Of a stretch of DNA of 64,000 nt, positions 29,346 to 36,542 are shown piece after piece. Both the position numbers and the translations under genes were made by a program. This DNA comes from Dyadobacter linearis. Lineage in GTDB: Bacteria > Bacteroidota > Bacteroidia > Cytophagales > Spirosomataceae. Each line of letters opens with the position of its first letter. Position 1 is the stretch's first letter. The notes under the pieces were generated by a model that saw only the letters and a program-made list of their open reading frames with translations, was not told the DNA's origin and ran no database searches. The stretch covers positions 310,001-374,000 of the forward strand of contig NZ_CAJRAU010000002.1 in the NCBI RefSeq assembly GCF_907165045.1. Direction: 5' to 3'.

Positions 29346-29875
29346 CGTTGGTTCCATATAGTCTTTTTGTCGTTCAGTACAAGTCGGAGGAGACCCATGA
29401 ATTTGGGAGATTATTCGCCTGCTGGAACGATGCAGTTTTTCTGGAAGATTTTTTTGAAAAGCACCAGGATGACTTAGCTGCTTTTTGGCCGGAGATCACT
29501 TTGGAAGAAGCTGTGATCAGGACGAGGAATGAGGCGAGGGTATTGGAAAGTCGGTTGCTGGCAGTGGCTAGAAAGGGTAGGCATAGCCAGTTTGAAAACC
29601 TTTCAACCATGTTCAAGCCTTTGCATAATTACACATATTCGGTTTCTGAATTTGAGAAAAGTAAGGCAACGGGTGGTCAGGCGAAGAGCTGGTTGAGAAT
29701 TTATGCGGTCCGCATTGACGTCAACCTTTTCATCATCTCGGGCGGAGCTATTAAGCTTTCAAGAACAATGAATGAGCGGGCTCATTTGCTGGCTGAGCTC
29801 AGGAAAATGGAGGTAGTGTGTGATTATCTGAGAACGGATCGGGAAGATGAATTTGGCATATTTGAATTATTTTAA
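29324..29875 (+). CDS. Toxin-like hypothetical protein paired with XRE regulator
   Basis: The frame from ATG 29324 gives 183 residues. The body begins around LVPYSLFVVQYKSEETHEF and continues GRLFACWNDAVFLEDFFEKH, LEEAVIRTRNEARVLESRLL and SWLRIYAVRIDVNLFIISGG. The pattern of a 'phage-derived RelE-like' beta core (SWLRIYAVRID ... FIISGGAIKLSRTM) and the XRE partner 10 bp downstream fit a type II toxin-antitoxin-like unit of a family often seen in Bacteroidota. A promoter-like TATCTTTG overlaps the annotated start, so translation may start later, for example at TTG 29348. No enzyme active site can be named. Function inferred from arrangement. Confidence 0.65.
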   Translation: MKICNIFALVPYSLFVVQYKSEETHEFGRLFACWNDAVFLEDFFEKHQDDLAAFWPEITLEEAVIRTRNEARVLESRLLAVARKGRHSQFENLSTMFKPLHNYTYSVSEFEKSKATGGQAKSWLRIYAVRIDVNLFIISGGAIKLSRTMNERAHLLAELRKMEVVCDYLRTDREDEFGIFELF

Positions 29876-29885
29876 CATAAACAAT

Positions 29886-30209
29886 ATGAGCATCCAGAAA
29901 ATGAAGGAAAAAATTGTCGGAGCGGCAATTATTGATACGGAATGGCAGGAGGCCGCGGCTTTTCGCGAGGCAAATGCAGCTTGGCTGGACGTCTCGTTCA
30001 GGATCGGTCTGGCGATTCTTCGCACGTTGCGTGAGCGCAAAATGAGCCAGAAGGATTTGGCGGGGAAAATGAAGTGTTCGCCTCAGTATGTAAACAAAAT
30101 TGTGAAGGGATCAGAGAATATGACCCTGGAAACGCTCTGCAAGCTCGAAAAAATTCTTGATATCAAGCTGATCGAAGTATTGCCTGCAAAGGCGGCTCAC
30201 GTTGCCTGA
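29886..30209 (+). CDS. XRE-family helix-turn-helix regulator (probable antitoxin)
   Basis: I take ATG 29886 (MSIQKMKEKIVGAAI), 107 residues, 10 bp after the upstream stop; an earlier ATG at 29847 overlaps that gene. The C-terminal half is a HTH_3 domain: LRERKMSQKDLAGKMKCSPQYVNKIVKG followed by ENMTLETLCKLEKILDIKLIEVL. The N-terminal half (EWQEAAAFREANAAWLD) is helical and could contact the upstream partner. A single promoter would drive both genes, and the regulator would repress it if this is a toxin-antitoxin unit. Confidence 0.8.
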   Translation: MSIQKMKEKIVGAAIIDTEWQEAAAFREANAAWLDVSFRIGLAILRTLRERKMSQKDLAGKMKCSPQYVNKIVKGSENMTLETLCKLEKILDIKLIEVLPAKAAHVA

Positions 30210-30233
30210 TCCGATTTGAAGTGTAATATGTAA

Positions 30234-30277
30234 TGTGCCCTTCGGCGTACTGCAAATCCAGCACGCCGAAGGGCACA
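30234..30277. repeat. Perfect 15-bp inverted repeat between convergent genes
   Basis: TGTGCCCTTCGGCGT (30234-30248) pairs perfectly with ACGCCGAAGGGCACA (30263-30277), with a 14-base loop. There is no T-tract on either side. It lies between the XRE stop (30209) and the esterase stop (30282), so it probably blocks or stabilises both 3' ends. Confidence 0.6.
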
Positions 30278-30281
30278 AACG

Positions 30282-32270
30282 CTATTTTACAATCTTGATA
30301 CTCTTTCCATTCATTAAAATGGTGTAAAGACCGTTGGGGAAGCTCTTCATACTGATTTCCAGCTTCGTTGCTGAGGTTTTGGCAGCATGCAACCGAACTC
30401 CGGCGGCGTTGATGATTTCTACATCACCTAGCGGGAATGCGGATTGAATGGTTATAAAATCGGTAACCGGATTCGGGTAAGCTCTGATCGTTTCCGTACC
30501 ATCGATCTTCACCGGCAGGATGCGGGTATAGTCAAAAGCGCCGTCGGCATCAACCTGCTTTAATCTGTAATAGTACGTTCCGGGCATCAAAAACTCGTCT
30601 TCATATTGGTATGAGACATTTGTTTTCGAATATCCTGCCGCATTCACAGATTTAATTTTGGTGAAAACCATCGCATCGTCGCTCCGTTCCACTTCGAAGT
30701 GGGAAGTATTCATTTCTGTCGCGGTAGCCCATTGTAACTGCACGCGACCCGCTTCATTCGTTTTTGCCGTAAATGTTTTCCAGGTCACAGGCAGCGCTGA
30801 TCCGGATACATATAATTGTGGTGAAAAAACGGTGTTGCGGTTTGCATCAATAACTTTCAACTTAAAGGTACCCGGTCCGACTGTCCATTGCTGGGAAGTG
30901 TTCTGAACCTGATTGCAGTCAATTCCCAACCAGTTGTATTGCCCTCCGGATCCGATAGACGGGCCTGTGAAAGTAATTTGTGAGCCGCCGGATGAATAAG
31001 CCGCCGAAACCGCCGGTGGTGCCATGGCTGAATAGGGTTCCGACTGGGTAAGGAATTCAGGCGTAACCTTATCTGCCCAAAAGCCTGCCAGCGAGATCAA
31101 TCCGGAATATACATTTCCATCAGGAGACTGCGTGACGCCGTCGCCGCGGAAATGTATCTGATCGCCACGATAGTTTATATCAAAATAAGGATCCGTTTCC
31201 GGGCCCTGATATACGTGGGGATAAGATGCGTTGTTGTTGATCAATTCGTTTTGTGCATTCACAACATTGGCAGAAACGCGCGTTGCGCCTGCGACTGTAA
31301 ACCGGGAAGCCCTGGCAACCAGCCACGCAAGGTCACTTTTACCGGTAAGCGACCGGCTCGCGCCAATCACATCCCACAAATTGGAGATATAGCGATTGAA
31401 TGTATTGTCGCCGGGCTGCTCAATATAGTTATCGGTTTCGCCCTGATGCCACAAAACCGCACGTACGCCCATCTGGGCAATATAATAGTTGAGGGCGATC
31501 CTGAGGTGACCAAAGGGCATACCGGCGGGAAATGTGTAACCGAATGCGCTCGTCGGCGTAGCATTGGGATCGATCGACTGCTGCCAGTTTCCGACTCCAG
31601 TGCTTGACCAACCAGCGTTGAATATCATGACCGGCACGCGGAACTTCTCATAGATCTTGTCGCCAAACGATCCCCAACACCAGGCATAATTCCCAAAAGG
31701 CGCTGTTTTTACACCGGCATCCAGATGTACAAACTCGGGACAGGGGAGTTCCAGCGAAGGGTAGGGGGAAATAGTACCGCCATTGATATTCTGATAGTTG
31801 ACACTATTAACCTGGTCGTTTTTAGCGCCCGGACCATTTGGGTTATCATCGCCACCGGTTGCATTAGACTGGCCGGCCACGACAAATACCTCGCCGACGC
31901 CCACGTGCTGAACAGCCACCGCAACAGGGTCGGTGCCTGTACGGATCGCGCGGACTTCCAGCCGGTACCAGCCGCCTTTTACCGGCATTGATCCGTAGAA
32001 CTGTGCCGCTTCAATCGTATTATCGATGATTTGCCAGGCATCGCCGCCGGGTGCAGCTTCGCCCTCGTTGGCGACCCAGGGCACGAAGCGCGCTTCAATC
32101 CGTTCAAATCCTTGCGTCACATATCCGCCGATGTATATGGTGGCGGCATTGTCCTTATTGCGCTGGAATACAGCCCTTTCTGTCGGGAAAGTTACCACAA
32201 CCTGCGCGATGGCCGAGCAGGGGATTTGTAGTAAGAGGATAGTGATAATTGCGAGTAAATTTTTCTTCAT
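30282..32270 (-). CDS. Sialate-O-acetylesterase-like (SASA) enzyme with T9SS sorting tail
   Basis: The product has 662 residues from ATG 32270 (MKKNLLAIITILLLQIPCSAIAQ is the signal peptide). The SASA/SGNH hydrolase domain shows the nucleophile motif FVVAGQSNATGG and ALRAVLWHQGETDN-type segment (VRAVLWHQGETDNY) with the catalytic His/Asp region. After this come a linker (LPVTWKTFTAKTNEAGRVQL) and a type A T9SS tail (IRAYPNPVTDFITIQS ... FPNGLYTILMNGKSIKIV). It should be secreted by T9SS and remove acetyl groups from sialic acids or other acetylated glycans. It stands alone; it is convergent to the XRE gene. Confidence 0.88.
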   Translation of the reverse strand: MKKNLLAIITILLLQIPCSAIAQVVVTFPTERAVFQRNKDNAATIYIGGYVTQGFERIEARFVPWVANEGEAAPGGDAWQIIDNTIEAAQFYGSMPVKGGWYRLEVRAIRTGTDPVAVAVQHVGVGEVFVVAGQSNATGGDDNPNGPGAKNDQVNSVNYQNINGGTISPYPSLELPCPEFVHLDAGVKTAPFGNYAWCWGSFGDKIYEKFRVPVMIFNAGWSSTGVGNWQQSIDPNATPTSAFGYTFPAGMPFGHLRIALNYYIAQMGVRAVLWHQGETDNYIEQPGDNTFNRYISNLWDVIGASRSLTGKSDLAWLVARASRFTVAGATRVSANVVNAQNELINNNASYPHVYQGPETDPYFDINYRGDQIHFRGDGVTQSPDGNVYSGLISLAGFWADKVTPEFLTQSEPYSAMAPPAVSAAYSSGGSQITFTGPSIGSGGQYNWLGIDCNQVQNTSQQWTVGPGTFKLKVIDANRNTVFSPQLYVSGSALPVTWKTFTAKTNEAGRVQLQWATATEMNTSHFEVERSDDAMVFTKIKSVNAAGYSKTNVSYQYEDEFLMPGTYYYRLKQVDADGAFDYTRILPVKIDGTETIRAYPNPVTDFITIQSAFPLGDVEIINAAGVRLHAAKTSATKLEISMKSFPNGLYTILMNGKSIKIVK

Positions 32271-32639
32271 GTACAAATTGTTTAGTTAATTAATGATTTG
32301 TTTTAGCACCTAATTGTTCCTGACGGCACATAGTAATACACTGGTCTGGCTGCATTGAAAACCTCCTGACTTCAAATGAATTGTATGAAAATGGGAAGAG
32401 AACTTCTGCGAAGATATTAAAGTTGCCAACATATATGTGGTTGCCGCGACCATATTTATTATGCGGAACGTTAGGGGAAAGTTTGTACAATAAAGAATTT
32501 CCGAGCATCAATTCAGGCGATTTTAACTGACAAAATATCCTGAAACGCCGCGTTTTCTTGTCCTAGTTCAATGCTTTGCCCCTGCCCGGCAGGGTACATT
32601 TGTATCATTAAAACGAAGCAGATCTAAACAAACAAGAAA
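32271..32639. other. Intergenic region before the dioxygenase
   Basis: About 369 bp. A 73-codon minus-strand frame (32290-32511) looks unconvincing. The region carries the promoter of the dioxygenase (TACATTTG at 32595-32602) near its right end, and presumably the promoter of the SASA gene at its left end. Confidence 0.5.
32575..32602 (+). promoter_or_regulatory. Promoter of the mhqO/mhqD-like unit
   Basis: TTTG (32575-32578) and TACATTTG (32595-32602), a perfect TANNTTTG box, precede the ATG at 32640. The spacing of 16 bp is slightly shorter than usual. Confidence 0.55.
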
Positions 32640-33578
32640 ATGGAAAATACAATCAACGGCATCCACCACATTACTGCAATTGCTAGCGACGCCAAAAAGA
32701 ACTATGATTTTTACACCCGGATACTAGGATTGAGGATGGTAAAAAAGACCGTCAATTTCGATGATCCTAACACATACCACTTTTATTACGGTGATGAAAA
32801 CGGCACGCCTGGTACCATTCTGACATTTTTTCCTTGGGGCAGTCAAATCCCAGCGGGCAGAAGGGGAACGCGGCAGGTGACCGAAATTGGTTACTCGGTA
32901 CCTGAGGGCAGTCTGGATTTTTGGCTTAAAAGATTTGAAGCAAACGGTGTTACATATAATAAGACCGCTGAGAAATTCGGAGAAGAATATGTGACTTTCC
33001 TGGATCGCGACGGTCTGAAATTTGAGTTGACGGTTCCTAAAACACCTGATGTTCGGGCACCATGGGAAACCAGCGAAGTGAAAGCCGAGCATGCAACCCG
33101 CGGATTTCACCATATTACGATCACCAGCAACAAAATAGAGGATACCGCCAAAATCCTGACGGATATTTTTGGTTACCGTTTGCTCGAACAACACGTTAAC
33201 AGATACCGGTTTATCACCGACGCAGTTGAGAATGCGGCGATTGTTGACCTGGTGGAAGCGCCGGGCGAAAGAGCCGGACATGTGGCAGCAGGTTCCGTTC
33301 ACCACGTGGCATTCCGAGTTGCCAATGATGATATTCTGATGGAATTCCGTAAAAAAGTGTTGGAAGCCGGTCACCAGATCACCGATAAGATTGACAGAAA
33401 TTATTTCTATTCACTCTACTTCCGTGAACCAGGCGGCGTACTATTTGAGATTGCCAGCGATAATCCAGGGTTTGCAACGGATGAAACTGTGGAAGAACTG
33501 GGATCAGGATTGATGCTGCCTCCGCAATACGAACCAAGAAGGGCGAAAATTGAAGCTGTACTTCCAAAACTGACCTAA
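32640..33578 (+). CDS. Ring-cleaving dioxygenase, VOC family (MhqO-like)
   Basis: The product has 312 residues made of two vicinal-oxygen-chelate domains. Each begins with a His-containing strand (NGIHHITAIASD at the start and RGFHHITITSNK in the middle), and the metal-site Glu is expected in the REPGGVLFEIASDNPGF stretch. The family (MhqO, LinE-like hydroquinone dioxygenases) opens catechol or hydroquinone rings and is used in quinone detoxification. It is separated from the hydrolase gene by a single base and probably co-transcribed. Confidence 0.92.
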   Translation: MENTINGIHHITAIASDAKKNYDFYTRILGLRMVKKTVNFDDPNTYHFYYGDENGTPGTILTFFPWGSQIPAGRRGTRQVTEIGYSVPEGSLDFWLKRFEANGVTYNKTAEKFGEEYVTFLDRDGLKFELTVPKTPDVRAPWETSEVKAEHATRGFHHITITSNKIEDTAKILTDIFGYRLLEQHVNRYRFITDAVENAAIVDLVEAPGERAGHVAAGSVHHVAFRVANDDILMEFRKKVLEAGHQITDKIDRNYFYSLYFREPGGVLFEIASDNPGFATDETVEELGSGLMLPPQYEPRRAKIEAVLPKLT

Positions 33579-33579
33579 T

Positions 33580-34203
33580 ATGTACACCCATAGTTTGAAT
33601 ATAATCCAGGAAGGAATTCCGCTTGGCGAGGCCAAAAAAGCGATCATATTGTTACACGGAAGGGGCGGCTCGGCGCAGGATATTGTTTCCCTGCGCAGGA
33701 GCCTGAACCTCGACGAAATGGCGATCCTGGCTCCTCAGGCTTCGCGTAACAGCTGGTACCCTTTCAGTTTTATGGCTCCGGTCTTGCAAAACCAGCCGGC
33801 ACTGGATTCGGCGCTGGATACGGTTGCCGGCGTTGTGGAGCAGATTGAAAAAAGTGGAATATCGCCCGAGAATATCTTTTTCGCAGGATTTTCGCAGGGA
33901 GCGTGTCTGACTCTGGAATATGTAGCGCGCAATGCAAAAAGGTACGGTGGGGTAATTGCTTTCACCGGCGGACTGATCGGTGAAACGCTGGACGAGCATA
34001 ATTACGGCGGGGATTTCGCGAACACACCTGTATTCATTTCTACCGGTGATCCTGATCCGCACGTACCGGTTTCGAGGGTGAAGGAAAGTATCGCTATCCT
34101 GGAACGGATGAATGCATTTGTTACATTCAACATTTACCCAGGGCGGCCGCACACAATCCTTCCCGGAGAGATCAAGCTGGCCAACCAGCATATTCTGGCT
34201 TAA
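33580..34203 (+). CDS. Phospholipase/carboxylesterase-type hydrolase (MhqD-like)
   Basis: The product has 207 residues and is an alpha/beta hydrolase of the abhydrolase_2 family. The nucleophile is in GFSQGACLTLEY; the catalytic Asp is in STGDPDPHVPVSR; the His is in YPGRPHTILP. It starts one base after the dioxygenase stop. In Bacillus an equivalent MhqD-MhqO pair responds to quinone stress, and this order suggests a similar role, although no MhqR regulator is seen here. The following Crp/Fnr gene has its own promoter. Confidence 0.9.
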   Translation: MYTHSLNIIQEGIPLGEAKKAIILLHGRGGSAQDIVSLRRSLNLDEMAILAPQASRNSWYPFSFMAPVLQNQPALDSALDTVAGVVEQIEKSGISPENIFFAGFSQGACLTLEYVARNAKRYGGVIAFTGGLIGETLDEHNYGGDFANTPVFISTGDPDPHVPVSRVKESIAILERMNAFVTFNIYPGRPHTILPGEIKLANQHILA

Positions 34204-34221
34204 ACTGCATGTCTTCATTTG

Positions 34222-34309
34222 CCGGTTTTCGCAACCCGGTTTTCGCAACCCGATTTTCGCAACCCGGTTTTCGCAACCCGGTTTTCGTAACCCGGTTTTC
34301 GCAACCCGG
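34222..34309 (+). repeat. Six-copy 14-bp tandem repeat
   Basis: Units of CCCGGTTTTCGCAA, 14 bp each, run from 34222 to 34304; the first lacks one C, the third has an A for G and the fifth a T for C. A seventh partial CCCGG becomes the left arm of the terminator that follows. It is not a CRISPR array, since there are no spacers. Confidence 0.9.
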
Positions 34310-34337
34310 CCTTTTGATTAAGGGCCGGGTTTTTTAC
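34303..34337 (+). terminator. Terminator of the mhq unit, made from a repeat copy
   Basis: AACCCGGCC (34303-34311) pairs with GGCCGGGTT (34323-34331), followed by TTTTT. The left arm begins with the same CCCGG that starts each tandem repeat unit. It overlaps the promoter of the next gene. Confidence 0.85.
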
Positions 34338-34342
34338 TTTTG
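34313..34342 (+). promoter_or_regulatory. Promoter of the Crp/Fnr gene, inside the terminator
   Basis: TTTG (34313-34316), in the terminator loop, and TACTTTTG (34335-34342), just after its T-run, fit the Bacteroidota promoter with 18 bp between. The ATG of the regulator is at 34387, 45 bp further on. Confidence 0.65.
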
Positions 34343-34386
34343 GGATAATACCTCAACTGAAAATGCACGCGCCTGCCCGGCGATAA

Positions 34387-34974
34387 ATGAACAGCATGTT
34401 TGAACGGATCAACAACTACGCATTGCGGTGCATGCACTTTTCCAGCCACGACCTAGATTTTTTCGACTCTTTACTTCAACACAAAAAATTTAACAAAAAG
34501 ACCTTCCTTCTGCTGGAAGGCGAGGTTTGCCAGTTTGAAGCTTATATTCTGAAAGGATGTATCCGGACTTACTATATCGACAGCGCCGGCTCGGAGGTGA
34601 CGCTCCAATTCGCGATTGAGGACTGGTGGGTGAGTGATATTACCAGTTTCCAGAACCAGACTCCGAGCCACATGTATATTGAAACGCTCGAAGACTGCGA
34701 AGTGCTGCTGCTTACCCCGGAGGATAAAGAAAAGCTGCTGACCAATATCCCTGGCTTTGAAAGGATGTTCAGATTAATGGTACAGCGGAATCTCGCGCAA
34801 ACGCAGGAGAGATTGTTCCGTACCATTTCAACCAGCGCGGTGGAGAAATACCTCGACTTTCTTAACCGTTACCCTACCATTCCCCAACGTGTAGCCCAAC
34901 ATTATATCGCTTCATATCTCGGATTTTCGCCCGAATTCCTGAGTAAGGTCAGGAAGAAGCTAAGTGCAAATTAA
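34387..34974 (+). CDS. Crp/Fnr family transcriptional regulator
   Basis: The product has 195 residues. A cNMP-binding-fold domain (about 20-130; KTFLLLEGEVCQFEAYILKG, VTLQFAIEDWWVSDITSF) is followed by a helix and a winged HTH (VEKYLDFLNRYPTIPQRVAQ, then YIASYLGFSPEFLSKVRKKL). This is the small-regulator branch common in Bacteroidota, where the cyclic-nucleotide pocket is degenerate, so the inducer is unknown. It lies downstream of a quinone-detoxification pair and uses its own promoter (overlapping the terminator before it). Its target is not known. Confidence 0.9.
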   Translation: MNSMFERINNYALRCMHFSSHDLDFFDSLLQHKKFNKKTFLLLEGEVCQFEAYILKGCIRTYYIDSAGSEVTLQFAIEDWWVSDITSFQNQTPSHMYIETLEDCEVLLLTPEDKEKLLTNIPGFERMFRLMVQRNLAQTQERLFRTISTSAVEKYLDFLNRYPTIPQRVAQHYIASYLGFSPEFLSKVRKKLSAN

Positions 34975-35117
34975 ATTTTTACCAGAAAGGAATCCAGGCG
35001 CTGTATATACGGCGCAAAAAGCTCCACAAATTTGCTGTAAACAACCCTGATAACGCCCTTCCAGGCAATTGGAATAGTTATTTCAGAATGCATTTCAGAA
35101 CCAATCATGAAATTGTC

Positions 35118-35579
35118 ATGGCACAAAATTCAGAAATTGTAGAGGTACTGAACGATTTGATTCTTATCAATAACGACCGTATTGAAGGTTATAAAAAAGC
35201 ATCGGAAGAAACTAATTCTTCTGACTCTGACTTGAAATCTCTATTTAGTAACCTTTCCGAACATAGTGCAGAACATGTACGTGAGTTGTCATCGGAGGTA
35301 ACTTCCCTGGGCGGCGAACCGGCGACCGGCACAATGGTATCTGGTAAAATATACCGCGCATGGATGGATGTAAAATCCGTATTCACCAGCGAAAACAGAT
35401 TGACTGCGCTTGAAAATTCAGAGTTTGGAGAAGACGCAGCTCAGAAAGCATACGAAACTGCATTAAAATCGGACGCGCTCACTCCTGATCTGCGTTCATT
35501 GATAACCAAGCAAAAAGCCACACTAAAATCGGGTCACGATACTGTAAAGAGATTGCGTGACATGGAAAAAGTGCATTAA
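35118..35579 (+). CDS. PA2169 family four-helix-bundle (DUF2383) protein
   Basis: I take ATG 35118 (MAQNSEIVEVLNDLILINND), 153 residues; an earlier ATG at 35088 adds only ten residues. It is a helical ferritin-like DUF2383 protein: RIEGYKKASEETNSSDSDLK, LSSEVTSLGGEPATGTMVSG and YRAWMDVKSVF match the family. These proteins may handle stress; function is not established. A terminator of 11 bp follows. Confidence 0.87.
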   Translation: MAQNSEIVEVLNDLILINNDRIEGYKKASEETNSSDSDLKSLFSNLSEHSAEHVRELSSEVTSLGGEPATGTMVSGKIYRAWMDVKSVFTSENRLTALENSEFGEDAAQKAYETALKSDALTPDLRSLITKQKATLKSGHDTVKRLRDMEKVH

Positions 35580-35603
35580 CATTATATCTTCATCATCAGA
35601 CAA

Positions 35604-35638
35604 GAAAACAGCCGGCTTACGTCGGCTGTTTTCTTTTT
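35604..35638 (+). terminator. Rho-independent terminator
   Basis: GAAAACAGCCG (35604-35614) pairs perfectly with CGGCTGTTTTC (35623-35633), followed by TTTTT. It ends the DUF2383 gene and lies between it and the convergent lipoprotein gene. Confidence 0.9.
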
Positions 35639-35660
35639 ATGTGGTTCTACCGGTTCCCGA

Positions 35661-35945
35661 TTATCTCTTTTGCTCAGCCGGCACTTTATCATCGTGTTTG
35701 CTTCTGGTAGAGTCACTATTCAGGTTAGACTGGTTTGATGGAAATCCCAGCGAGTCATCCTGATTATCTTCTCCTATTCCCATTGCTTTTCTGCTTTCAG
35801 CTCCGCTGCTGTCGTTAGGAGTAGTCTGCGTTGCGCTTCCCGAGCCTTCACTTCCTTCGGTATCGTCATTTTCTTTGCTGCAAGATGCAAAGCAAAGACA
35901 CAATGCCAATCCCAATAATGCGCCGGTTGTTTTTAATTTCTTCAT
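35661..35945 (-). CDS. Small lipoprotein, hypothetical
   Basis: The product has 94 residues. A lipobox (CLCFASCSKEND, Cys22) shows it is a lipoprotein. The mature part is low-complexity and hydrophilic, rich in Ser, Gly, Asp, Glu and Asn (EGSGSATQTTPNDSSGAES). It may be a flexible surface or periplasmic tether. No family is recognised. It is monocistronic. Confidence 0.75.
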   Translation of the reverse strand: MKKLKTTGALLGLALCLCFASCSKENDDTEGSEGSGSATQTTPNDSSGAESRKAMGIGEDNQDDSLGFPSNQSNLNSDSTRSKHDDKVPAEQKR

Positions 35946-36005
35946 GATTTTGGTTGTTAGTTATGCAAATAAGATTTTGTCAAAAAAGCTATTGTAGTTT
36001 GATTG

Positions 36006-36518
36006 TTAAAGAGAGGCTGCACCGTCCGCTTTCCCGGCATGAACCGGAAGCTCAGCAAGGATCGCCTGTGCCGCCCTGTCGATTGCCTGCAAAACGATTT
36101 CTTCCGCCTCACCTTCGAAAACTTCGCGGATCGCTATGGATTTCTCTTTAAAATAGATGTGCAGAAATATTGTGCCCACCGGTTTTTCCTCAGTTTCACT
36201 ACCGCCCGGACAGGTAAGCCCGGTAACAGCTAAATGAATATCAGCCGGCATGAAAGTCTGCAACCGCTGCGCGAGCTCCTGGGTAACCTCTGCACTTTCG
36301 GGCGTAAATCTTTTGATCATATCCGCGGGCACGTGCAGGATTGTCTGTTTCAATAATGCATCGTAACAAACCAGGCCGCCTTTTAATACTTTACCTGACT
36401 CTTCGCAGAGCGAAAATTCGGCGGCCAGGCGCCCGGCAGTGGCACTTTCGGCAAAAGCAACGCTCAGGCCCCGCTCTGCCAAAGCTTTACTGCATTCGTT
36501 TACAATTTGTGAAGGCAT
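36006..36518 (-). CDS. CinA-family nicotinamide-nucleotide amidohydrolase (stand-alone)
   Basis: The product has 170 residues. It is the CinA C-terminal domain alone: SVAFAESATAGRLAAEFS, GGLVCYDALLKQTIL, and the VTGLTCPGGSETEEKPVGTIFL signature. This enzyme (PncC in other bacteria) converts nicotinamide mononucleotide to nicotinate mononucleotide for NAD recycling. The MoCF-like N-terminal domain of full-length CinA is absent. It is 24 bp downstream of the GH13 gene and could share its transcript. Confidence 0.9.
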   Translation of the reverse strand: MPSQIVNECSKALAERGLSVAFAESATAGRLAAEFSLCEESGKVLKGGLVCYDALLKQTILHVPADMIKRFTPESAEVTQELAQRLQTFMPADIHLAVTGLTCPGGSETEEKPVGTIFLHIYFKEKSIAIREVFEGEAEEIVLQAIDRAAQAILAELPVHAGKADGAASL

Positions 36519-36542
36519 ATATTTTGGCTTGTAAGAGATGAA

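Noticed and set aside
32290..32511. 73-codon minus-strand frame in the gap before the dioxygenase
   Set aside because: No family features, no promoter or hairpin support; probably chance.
34222..34309. Tandem repeats considered as a CRISPR array
   Set aside because: Units are contiguous, with no spacers and no cas genes.
34112..34403. Open frames through the 14-bp repeat encoding FRNPVFATRFSQPG-like repeats
   Set aside because: A 14-bp unit shifts frame each copy, and the frames overlap the end of the hydrolase and its terminator; likely not a protein.
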